Below, in pieces: positions 55,155 to 64,000 of a DNA stretch of 64,000 nucleotides. The DNA is taken from positions 1 to 64,000 of the forward strand of contig JAGVSM010002732.1 of NCBI GenBank assembly GCA_022494885.1. Direction: 5' to 3'. Position 1 is the first letter of the stretch. Each line of letters opens with the position of its first letter. The DNA comes from Micrasema longulum. Lineage: Eukaryota; Arthropoda; Insecta; Trichoptera; Brachycentridae. Made by a program: the position numbers and the translations under genes. Under the pieces are notes generated by a model. That model ran no database searches. It had not been told where the DNA came from and saw nothing but the letters and a program-made list of their open reading frames with translations.

Positions 55155-55435
55155 TAGGGAAATATCACATACTACGATTACCGATAAAAATGTATGAAAT
55201 TAATTTAGAATAAATAATTGTATTTTCAAAATCAATATGGATATTGTGGAGAAATGTTTTCAAATATACATGTAAAAAAAAATAAAATAATAATACGTCA
55301 CTAGAAAAACGCGACATGTTTGGCCTTGATAGTTGTGATGTCAAGATTTGTGACAATGTTCTAAACAAATTTGAATGACCAGGAACAAATAAACGTGAAT
55401 CGTGACGTATTTAGGCCATTTGTAAGATAACAAAC
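55155..55435 (-). mobile_element. Partial copy of the 2686-3397 element
   Basis: TAGGGAAATATCACATACTA ... GTGGAGAAATGTTTTCAAAT ... CATGTTTGGCCTTGATAGTT matches the reverse complement of 3190-3397. GTGAATCGTGACGTATTTAG then matches that of about 2810-2830. The middle is largely deleted. Confidence 0.75.
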
Positions 55436-56364
55436 TAAAGATATTTATCAAAACTTAAAATATTTTCATAATGAGAAATAAAATGAATCAAAATAAAAAT
55501 ACTACGTAATTTTGTCCGGGCTTTCCTTATAAAAAGTTAATTATATATTAATTACGTTAAATTCAAAATATAAAGGTCTAAAACTAACGATGAAATAAGC
55601 CCTCAGGTTTTAATATTGAGGTGTTAAAACGTATTGAGAAACGAAGGTTTTTTAAGTATGTTGGCACATATCATGACGTCATAAAAGTACCTACAATAAA
55701 TAATAAAAATATGAATCAGTTAGCGAGAAATTTCTACCAACCAAGCTTACTACACAGTGACACCATGCAGCCTCCAGTAATGCCACACTCGACTTATTCT
55801 GATGTTAAACTACCAAAGGTTTATAACAAAACCACCGCAAAATGAATCAACAGGTGTCATTTAAACAAGGGTAGTAAAATACCACATGCATGGGCAATAT
55901 ACAAATCATTACAAAAGTGATATTTTTATGTACATATTATTAAGAACCTGCCTTGTAAAATATAATATTTTTTTAGTCTAGTAAAATGGCTGAAATACAA
56001 TTTCACCACATTTTAATCATTTCATGTCATAAATATTCATGTCATAAATTTATTTGTACCAGCATATCGACATCTCCTACGTAAAATGTCGTAACCCTCA
56101 TATTGTAATATTCTTCCCCTTAAATAGTATAAATAGACAATATCCGTAAATTAATAAATAACTGACCCATAAAATGCGATTTTGCAGGCAAAATATTTTT
56201 AGATTTTCTTAATATTTTGTTCGAATATTCAGTTTTAAAATGCACATACGACATTATACTTTGGAAAAGACATAAGTTAACTATCGTATGAATGACATAC
56301 AATTAACTAATATTATTCATATTTCCATTTACTGAGCCTTCAAATGTAATATTATTTAATTATA
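55436..56364. other. Unassigned AT-rich DNA
   Basis: The 74-codon ORF at 55621-55845 has no recognisable domain and no splice support. Confidence 0.4.
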
Positions 56365-56650
56365 CAATTTTTGATTAAGTCCAAATGCTTGCAGACTGGC
56401 TGGATTTCCTCCCTAGGGAGTTGTTCATATTTAAATTTATTTCAACAGAGAGGGAAAAATTTTTGAGAAGGGAATATGGAAGTCTAGGCATTTACAGGGC
56501 TTATGACCTGTCATTGGCTGGTTTAAGTGGCCACTTTACACACTGTGTAACATTCACCATTCTGCCCAAGTTTGAACATCCACATTTCCTCAACTCTTTC
56601 ATCCATATTCCCTTCTCAAAATTTTTTCCCTCTCTGTTGAAATAAATTTA
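56365..56650. repeat. Foldback family C copy
   Basis: TCCAAATGCTTGCAGACTGG, GGATTTCCTCCCTAGGGAGT, TTCAACAGAGAGGGAAAAAT, CTAGGCATTTACAGGGCTTA, GTGGCCACTTTACACACTGT, then the reversed CATATTCCCTTCTCAAAATT/TTTTCCCTCTCTGTTGAAAT. The last block and the CAACAGAGAGGGAAAAA block form the inverted arms. Confidence 0.8.
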
Positions 56651-56714
56651 ATTATTTAATTATGTTTGTGTTATATAAGTAGGTACAGGCGGAAAATATT
56701 TATAGATATAAATT

Positions 56715-56955
56715 TGTTGCAACAGAGAGGGAAAACCTTTTTGAGAAAGGAATGTGGAAGTCTAGGCATTTACAGGGCTTATGACCTGCCATTGACTGGT
56801 TAAAATAGCCTTTTTACGCACTGTGGAACATTCACCATTCTGCTCATGTTTAAACATCCACAGTTTCTCAACTCTTCCATCTGTTGACTTTTGTGATGTA
56901 AAAGAGCTGAAACCTTTATCATTTGGAAATACTCAAAACATTGTTTATAGATATA
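56715..56955. repeat. Foldback family C copy
   Basis: GCAACAGAGAGGGAAAACCT, GAAGTCTAGGCATTTACAGG, CACTGTGGAACATTCACCAT, TCTCAACTCTTCCATCTGTT and a reduced outer end CTCAAAACATTG. One arm only. Confidence 0.75.
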
Positions 56956-57387
56956 TTGACAAATATTTATGTATATTCATTTTAAGTACTGTTTATGCAA
57001 AATATGTTGTTATCCTAAAAAATATAAATTAACAATACACACGAATACATGATAAATGATAATGGTACTACATAAAATTACAAAAAATAGGTTCGGATAA
57101 TTGAAATGAAGATGTTCAAATACCTTAAAACACATTTGCAGCATTATAAAAATAAGCAAAACGTGAACCTAATTCAAGTTCTTTCCATACTTTTTAGTTT
57201 TTTTACAGCTTTTCTTTACGAGTTATTACACGCTACATTTTTATGTCGCTTTTTTAACCCCTAAGTAATTTATAATCTTATTCTGATAACAAAAGTGGGG
57301 TGTTACAGCACACAATGCCGGCGATAGTAAAATATGAGGATAGCAAGTTCAGAATAAGGCGGTAGATAGGAGATGTAGTAATCGCTC

Positions 57388-57461
57388 GGCCGTAACACTT
57401 TCCGACATTTTTTATTCCGAAGTTCGCTGACCTCGGCGAACATCGGAAGTGTTCGGTAACC
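57388..57461. repeat. Nested hairpin
   Basis: The inner stem TTCCGAAGTTCGC (57415-57427)/GCGAACATCGGAA (57436-57448) has one mismatch. The outer stem GGCCGTAACACTTTCCGA/TCGGAAGTGTTCGGTAACC is imperfect. The sequence here is GC-richer than its surroundings. Confidence 0.6.
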
Positions 57462-57529
57462 AAGAATCGGGACAATCTTCTCAAATATTCGGTTAACATA
57501 CATACCACACAACGTACGAATCAACATTA

Positions 57530-57990
57530 AGATTCTATTGATTAGACGGTGAATGGTTTAGTAAGCTGTTCGATAGATCGGTACATACACACATATTGTG
57601 AATTGTACATGTGATTGTACATACATCAACATACACATAGATCTTGGTACTATTTACGTCTTTGTGTATGTAAATTCTCAATGCTCCAAATGTTTCAAAA
57701 ATACATATCAAAGACGAGCTCATTGGAATTTGATATGTATGAATTCTTGAAGGTGGCTAGAGAAGGTGCATTTTCAGAAAGGTAAATGAAAAGATATTTT
57801 GGAACGCAAGGGTTGTAAAGAATATTATAAAAAAGCGAGAGAGATTGAAAGTTTATGTGAAAACGAAGCCACTTGAGTTCGGAGCGAAAGGGAGATACAT
57901 GGTAATACTTTTTGAGATTAAAAATAAAGCGGATGCTTTGATTCTGCAAACGCTCCAGGCAATCAATGGTTCCGTATTAACGTCAAGATA
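57530..57990 (-). mobile_element. CR1-like RT C-terminal relic
   Basis: Minus strand: CYLDVNTE, then in another frame LQNQSIRFIFNLKKYYHVSP followed by FRSELKWLRFH and LFYNILYNPCVPKYL. This is the same signature as 49040-49870 (RxIFxLxKxxHxxxxxxxLxWL...YNILxNP). It then runs to a stop at 57695. The rest of the C-terminus is not recognisable. Confidence 0.8.
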
Positions 57991-58012
57991 GCAAATATTA
58001 TATTGGCATAGC

Positions 58013-58345
58013 ACAGTTTTTCTGTCACTATCTCGCAAATACCTCTGCGATACGACTGCACGTCGTCATTGAACTGAATTCGCCTAGCTAAAATCGTCAA
58101 AATCGACGTTTCGCTGTCTCGGTTTCCGCTCCTCAAAACCAAACCGATTCTGTTTTTTTTTTAAATTAAATTTTCTGTGTCGATACATTATAAATTTAAA
58201 AAAAAAACATTTATCATTTTTGTATACCGTACGTCTGAAGACGGCAAATAAAACAGGTAATTTTTTTGGGATAGTCTTAGCAGAAGCAATTTATTGAAAA
58301 AAGAAAAACAATAGAGACACGCCGATGGTGAATATCTTTAGTGCG
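58013..58345 (+). repeat. Dispersed repeat family A, copy 3
   Basis: TTTTTCTGTCACTATCTCGC, AAATCGACGTTTCGCTGTCT, CGTACGTCTGAAGACGGCAA, TTGGGATAGTCTTAGCAGAA and AGAGACACGCCGATGGTGAA follow the order of 4312-4645. This is the most complete copy. Confidence 0.8.
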
Positions 58346-58969
58346 TAAAAAAATCATGACTTAGTGCCATAAGCCAGAATGAAAATATGGGAATACATTT
58401 GTATGAAAAGTCAGGCCATCTTTCCTCTTAAAATCTCGAGAATCTAAAAAATGCAATCCGTCTGGTTTTGCAGTTTTTTCTTCATATAAGACAATTGACG
58501 ATAAAAATTGACGGCTTATAAAAAAACATCAAAATGTTTGTCAGGGTTTGAGAAAATAGGGGAGAAAACAAAGGGGGCTTTTTTGTTGTGAGAGAACTTT
58601 CGATTAGTAATACTGTATCTTTACTTGATGACTGTTTTTTTGTGCTTCGTAGCATCGATTAGTAATACAAAGCTTTACACTCGAACAACACTAGCAAATT
58701 GTGTAAATTTACTCTTAAATATCAGTGTTCAGTTTGCCAAGCGTATTGACTCTCCGTGAAATTATGAATTTATTGCGTGACAAGCTTTGTTATTATTTTT
58801 TATTAATAAATAAAGTTACATAAACTGACACATGTTTTTTTTTCGGTTACAATCTACTCTATAGTTAGTTTATTTTAAACTGTAACTTACAATAAAGAGA
58901 CTAGCTCTTGTGCTTGGAGAGTGACTTACACTGTTATAGTTATGAAGTCATTTGAAATTATCTAATTTC
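58346..58969. other. Unassigned DNA
   Basis: No supported feature. Confidence 0.4.
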
Positions 58970-58971
58970 GA

Positions 58972-59105
58972 ATATCATCATCATCATCACCATCATTCCC
59001 TTTCCGCACCATTAGGTTCGTAGGGCACTGCATTGGTACACCAATCGCAGCGTGACTTGATCATTTTTGTTACATGAAGGTAAGATGATCAGTCTTACGC
59101 TTACA
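58972..59105 (-). mobile_element. SINE 3' half
   Basis: ATATCATCATCATCATCACC, CCGCACCATTAGGTTCGTAG, TACACCAATCGCAGCGTGAC, GTTACATGAAGGTAAGATGA and TCAGTCTTACGCTTA, the reverse complement of the body and TGATGATGAT tail. The head is lost. Confidence 0.8.
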
Positions 59106-59374
59106 TGAGAATTTAAAAAAAGAAATTATACGAAAAGAAGAGAAAAACAGAAAATAATAATACCAATTAAAATAGAATGCTGTTTTTATCAGGTTATTTT
59201 TTATTTTTTTTAATATACTTTAAATTTTCAAAAGCGATATAATAATTTTAATAGTTTTTAGTTCATTGGGGAGATGATTTTAATTTTTTATTCTTTCGAA
59301 AACAAAACCATTTTGACCGTGACTTGTGTGGAATTTAGATTTTGTTTTGGTATCTGATTGACGTATTTATTTTT

Positions 59375-59480
59375 TATTATTTTTATTTATTCATATTTTT
59401 TTGCTTACAAACCATAATTAATAATAAAAATAATGTGACCTCACTGGGGTTTCCCGTGCCGAGGACACTTAACAATATAC
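59375..59480 (-). mobile_element. Retroelement 3' end, repeat J copy 1
   Basis: TTTTATTTATTCATATTTTT, then GTGACCTCACTGGGGTTTCC/CGTGCCGAGGAC. The same order occurs at 60190-60290, at the end of a T-rich run, as expected of a minus-strand 3' UTR. Confidence 0.65.
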
Positions 59481-60189
59481 TTCAAAAATTACTATCAACA
59501 TTTTTTTTTTTTTTTTAGTTTGGCGACATTATTTCCAGAAATGGTCCGGCTAATGCTTCGCGATTCTGTGATTTGACGCCATTTGATTATTTCTTTAAAT
59601 CCGAGGTCTACAGAAAATTTTACGAAGTGCTTCGGAGTTATAATAAAAATACCACAAGAGAAATGGATTTTTCTAACTGAAATGAATTTAGACAGTTTTT
59701 CGTATCATTCGTGTCTTTGCAATATGGTCATAAGGAGGGATGAAAATATCCGACAAAAGTCCTCCATTTAATTAGCTAAACTCATAATTAAAGTGGCAAC
59801 GACAGTCGTAGAGTTAAATTCAAATTAAATTGCGGTTTATAAAATTATTTTTTTAAGTAAATCGTTTATTGCAATTTTTATTTATTTATTAGTATAAGCG
59901 AAACCGATAGGAAGACTAATGGTTTTAAAATTATTTTTGGGTATGTGAAGGGAGTGCTTTCCCTGGTCTACTTATTAAACATAGGAATTTAGACGAAGTT
60001 TTTGTAATTGGATTATTCACGTTTATGTGTAAGTATGTTTTTAAACAGTAAAAATATAGTTACGAGGCATGGCTTCATCTATCTCTCGATCCGTGCGCAA
60101 CCCACTTCAGAAATCCACTTTTCGATAGTAATTTTATAGAGCGAGTACTTATCAACTGTCTTTATCGAAAACTGAATTTTTATTTACTT
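59481..60189. other. Unassigned DNA
   Basis: A T18 run lies at 59499-59516. No gene recognised. Confidence 0.4.
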
Positions 60190-60290
60190 ATTTTTTATTT
60201 ATTTATTCATATTTTATATACACTATAAACAATAAAAAAACTAATGTGACTTCACTGGGGTTACCCGTGCCGAGGACCCTTAGCTTACTT
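60190..60290 (-). mobile_element. Retroelement 3' end, repeat J copy 2
   Basis: Second copy: TTTATTTATTTATTCATATT, then GTGACTTCACTGGGGTTACC/CGTGCCGAGGAC. Confidence 0.65.
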
Positions 60291-60522
60291 TTTTAAAATG
60301 TTTTTACATTTGAGAATAATAGAAGACTAACTTAATAAACAGAGATAACTAACAAAATATTCAGACTGTCTTAAAAACTATGTATACATCTATATTATTT
60401 ATATTACAAAATGCACAATGAAAATAACAAAAACCTTACATATGCTGTACACTTTGAAATATTGATTTGAGTGAATGAGACAATCCATTTTACTTCTACC
60501 TAGCTCCTCTTTTTAAACATTT

Positions 60523-61290
60523 TTTTAAATTTATTTTTTTATTATTTATTTGGAAGTTCAACAAGAATACATAAAATACGTACTGTTTAAAGTAAGCATA
60601 ACTTATATATATTCTCAATTATAGAACTCCACCATCTTTCATAAATTATACAAAATAATTGTGTTAAATCAATTTAAGTAATAATAAAGATTAAGTTTAG
60701 TGAAAGATAAGAATACAGATTGACTAAAGAAATAAAATTGAGTTAAACATACGAAACTAAATTATTTTTTTTTTAAGAAAAGAAAAGAAAAAATAAAAAC
60801 ATATAAGTTTTAATAAAATATACTAAAATTTATTTACATACACAAAAATAAGGATTAGGCATTTGATTTAAGACACATAGTAATATTTTTTTTATAATCA
60901 TGAAAAATGTCAATGTTAACTTTTTTCCTAATTTGTTATAGAGTCTTAACATACTTGCAAGAGGGTAAAAATGTGCCATATTGTTTGTAAAAATTGGAAG
61001 GTAAAATATATCAGGTGATCTCAGACGCCTTTCTCGTTACTAATTGTTTTAATAGATAGTGGAAGTAGGTTATAGATTTTAATTGAATAATACTCAAAAT
61101 CCCTTTGTCCAAAAGTGGTATTAGTTTGTATTTGTTTAAGTTGTCTTTGTATTGAGGATCTAGTGATTATATTATTTGTATGTGACGTATTGTAGGGGTT
61201 ATGTCTTTCATTTGAGTAAGAGTAGTTTTTGAATCTGTAAATGAGTATTGTTTTAGCGTATAATTGTTTTGGTATCATAAGTTGTGAGTT
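60523..61290 (-). mobile_element. Jockey-like retrotransposon 3' end
   Basis: The minus-strand frame 61278-61021 carries NPYNTSHTNNIITRSS, TFGQRDFEYYSIKIYNLLPL, then SIK, as in the NTRxxxxxxxxxxTxxGQRxFxYxxxxxYNxLPxxIK end of Jockey-type ORF2. A UTR of about 480 bp leads to a reversed AAATAAATAATAAA tail at 60523-60550. Confidence 0.8.
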
Positions 61291-62022
61291 GTGACATTAC
61301 CCAACATTAAACCTCAAATTATACACACTCTTATAAAAACTATGGGAACCGCAAAAAAAAGTTTCTTTACAAAACTCATATCGGTCTGGACATAAAATAT
61401 CATGTTGCAATTATTTAACATTTTTTCTATTGTAATAATTAAAAGTTAGCCTGGGGGTTAATATGTCCATAGTACATATGTATATGTAAGTTGAGTGACT
61501 AACTAGCAATACGCGTAGTAGGTACAACTCTTTCTACATAGAAATTAATGACGTTGGTCTAAACAACTTTCATCAGACATCGACAATTTTAATTAAATCA
61601 ACGCGATAATCAGATTTGCTATTATCGTAATAATATATTTTGAAGTTTCGAATAAGAAATTACAAAATAGAAATCCGAAAATAATACTGTCTTGCACTCA
61701 TTTAGATTAAAAATTTTGTTAGCTTTTGCCCACTGCAATCGGCTTCAATGCATTTTTGGTGTAAGATTTTATTTTTCCAAAGTTCACGGTGTGAGTACCT
61801 TTTACATGTTTATATTTTCTGCACATAATATGGTATTTCGCATATCAATAGGAAATAAAACTTACAAATAGAGAGTATAAAAAACGGCTTGAAATTTACA
61901 AAACGTTATAATATAAAATAACAAAATACAGACAACTTTGGACGGGAAAAAAGAACTCATATAATTGAATATGTAATACGGTAAACGTCGTTTTACATCG
62001 GGGTTCAGTTCCTCGGAGTTCC

Positions 62023-62074
62023 CCGATTTATTTTACGCCGGTGTCTCTCGAGACACCGGCGTAAAATAAATCGG
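62023..62074. repeat. Perfect 25-bp palindrome
   Basis: Arms 62023-62047 (CCGATTTATTTTACGCCGGT + GTCTC) and 62050-62074 are perfect reverse complements with a TC spacer. Confidence 0.95.
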
Positions 62075-62102
62075 CGTAAAATGAACACAAATAAATGGAA
62101 GA

Positions 62103-62700
62103 TATTTATTTTATTTTATTTTATTAGGTAATTAAACAAAGATACATACTAGAAAACATACAATTTAAAGCATTCGTCGAAATAATTTAACATGCATATA
62201 TATCTTCAATTATAGAATTACACAAAATAGATTTATACGTTAAGTTGTAATACATATTTTTAATATTTTTGTTTATACAGGATACAATGCAATAAAAAAT
62301 AAGTTGTACGTGTGTACTTATTGAATAAGATTTATTTCTAAGAGATTATTCGCAAAAGCTGAGAGAGTATCATGAAAAATGACAATTTTATTGTTTCGGC
62401 AGTATATATTATATTCCCGACACATGCGGGCCATAGGTGTGTGGTATGTAGCATTATTTGAAAACGAAGGCAGTTTAAATATTTCCCGATGTCTGAGTAA
62501 GGTACAAGGTATAAGGTTAGTTTCCGTGTCAAAATTCTAAGAACTACAATTACATCTTAATATATAAATCTATTTTGTGTAATTCTACGATTAAAGATAT
62601 AAATGCATGTCAAATTGTATCGACGAATGCTTTCAAATTGTATATTTTCTAGTATGTATCTTTGTTGAATTACCTAATAAAATAAAATATAATAAACATG
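62103..62700. repeat. Long inverted repeat, arms ~155 bp
   Basis: GGTAATTAAACAAAGATACA ... CATTCGTCGAAATAATTTAA ... ATTACACAAAATAGATTTAT at 62125-62255 is mirrored at 62543-62680. The ends carry TTTTATTTTATTTTATT and AATAAAATAAAATATAATAA runs, like two A-rich tails facing outward. The loop is about 285 bp and holds no gene I trust. Confidence 0.85.
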
Positions 62701-63222
62701 TTTATTTAATACATATTCTATATAATTTAAAATAAATAATAAATGTATTTAATAAATACACTTTAAATTCGTTTACAAAATAAATAATAATCTCTTGATA
62801 TAAATAATGATTTTTTTATAATAAATACTAACTCACCAGTTCATCGGTACTAAATTAAATTCTCACACTTTTTTGAAAAAAGCGTCCTATTTCATTGGCT
62901 TTGATTGTTGCTTCCTTTTTTGCATAATCATAGTATAAACTACAAATACGTATATAATAATATAAATTTACTCGTATATAATCATGCATTTTTATTTTTC
63001 TTAAAAAAAAAACGAAAACTAACTTGGAAACAATTTCACACACAAAATAGGCTGCACGCGTACACAGTAATAGAATAAAACAAAGTGTAAAAGTGTGTTT
63101 GCTATTAGAATCGCGGCGTCTACTGTCGTCTGGTGTCTGCCGAACCGGGGAATACCACGCCGGCACCGACCGGCGTAATTGTAAATTGGCGTAAATCGAA
63201 CCGGCGCAAAACGACGTTTACC

Positions 63223-64000
63223 TGTACTAGCTTTTCTCACGTGGTATAAGTGGGAAATTATTTAGGTAATTAATTAACTGTGCCGTTTATTTATAAGGTT
63301 TTTCGTTTATCAATAAAAAAGTTCCCGATGGAATGATATATTATATCGGGATTGAAAAAAGCTTGGTCTTTTAACTATGGCTATGAAAGAAATACAATTA
63401 TCCATTAGTCTATGGTGACGTAGTTATTCTATTCGTTATTCTGTTCACAAATCTAATATCCTACGACAGAACCAAAATGAAAAACAAACCAAACTAACCA
63501 CAGATAAAGTAAGTCAATCATAAAAATTCAAAGAATTAATTTCAAATTCAATATTTCTGACATCCCACCTTACAGCCTACTATAAATAATGTTGATAAAA
63601 AATAAGTATCCTATTTTACTTCTCACCTCTGCGGCTATTGCAAAAAATGCAAAAAAATATCAATCGGTCGCTCCATTGAGACGTGAAGAAAACAAAAACA
63701 AACAAACACACTTTCGCATTTATAATATTAGTATGGTTGGATGGATACACTAAAGAATCAGTAGTATAATAGTTATAGATAATAATAATAGAAAATACGC
63801 TTTGTAATAAACAGTATTAACATGAAACATTTAGTTAAAATTAGTAATGTTAAAATATTGATTCGATTATATAGTAGCACTGAAATGTTTTATTAGTAAT
63901 TGTTTACATGATTGAAATTCCAACTGAAATAAGTCTCTTAAATTTAAGTGTGATGGCCTAGCGCATGTAGTCGATTCAGTATCAAATTGCTATGTGGCGT
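63223..64000. other. Unassigned AT-rich DNA
   Basis: A small hairpin TTCCCGATGGAATGATATAT/TATATCGGGA at 63322-63352 is the only structure. No exon or element recognised to the window end. Confidence 0.4.

Larger units (their letters stand above)
61979..63222. mobile_element. TIR element with nested palindromes, ~1.24 kb
   Basis: The ends GGTAAACGTCGTTTTACATC (left, 61981) and GCGCAAAACGACGTTTACC (right) are inverted repeats of about 25 bp. The flanks TGTAATAC and TGTACTAG could be a decayed 8-bp duplication, which would suggest hAT. GGCGTAAA repeats lie at both ends. Inside are a 25-bp perfect palindrome (62023-62074) and a ~155-bp inverted repeat (62103-62255/62543-62700). I see no transposase. 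Confidence 0.7.

Noticed and set aside
55621..55845. 74-codon plus-strand ORF
   Set aside because: No family resemblance, no splice sites; composition only slightly better than background.

Overview
This window looks like non-coding DNA from an AT-rich, intron-rich animal genome, most likely an insect. There are no prokaryotic operons and no long intact genes. The recognisable content is dominated by 5'-truncated non-LTR retrotransposons, Penelope-like elements, tRNA-derived SINEs, MITE-like inverted-repeat elements and foldback repeats. I cannot name the species or order from sequence alone.

Host coding content is very small. The one convincing host exon is a GC-rich 236-bp internal exon on the minus strand (48684-48919), bounded by a canonical acceptor and a GTAAGT donor. 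A weaker candidate terminal exon lies about 44.7 kb downstream on the same strand (3804-3980), and its phase is compatible. If both belong to one gene, most of the window is intron. I do not recognise the protein.

Layout: 1-2.4 kb holds a ~60-bp tandem array followed by a retrotransposon RT scrap. 2.5-12 kb holds a retroelement split by an inverted-repeat element, a TIR element that itself contains an insertion, several RT fragments, two more MITEs and a snap-back element. 12-20 kb holds SINE pieces, Jockey-like fragments, a Penelope-like GIY-YIG endonuclease relic and a foldback element. 20-27 kb is a dense mosaic: three dispersed repeat families, CR1-like and Jockey-like relics on opposite strands, a Jockey/RTE chimera, a Penelope-like fragment bounded by a perfect 101-bp inverted repeat, and a pogo-like element. 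27-38 kb holds a long hairpin, a second SINE type and many copies of one foldback family. 38-48 kb holds two related MITEs, snap-back repeats and a Jockey-like relic that still shows the YADD motif. 48-52 kb holds the exon, an inverted repeat beside its donor, a CR1-like relic, and a 600-bp repeat whose second copy carries two separate insertions. 52-64 kb holds more SINE, foldback and CR1 relics and a nested palindromic element at 62-63 kb.

The elements record a sequence of insertions. Several pairs of copies give empty-site comparisons: 4851/25041, 32012/36876, 46422/50051 and 2600/45771. The most unusual recurring signal is a short hairpin followed by GAAAC, preceded by a TGANGA-like block, at the ends of Penelope-like and snap-back repeats. 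It resembles a decayed hammerhead-ribozyme core. All family assignments come from motif reading and by-eye alignment inside this window; no database was searched.
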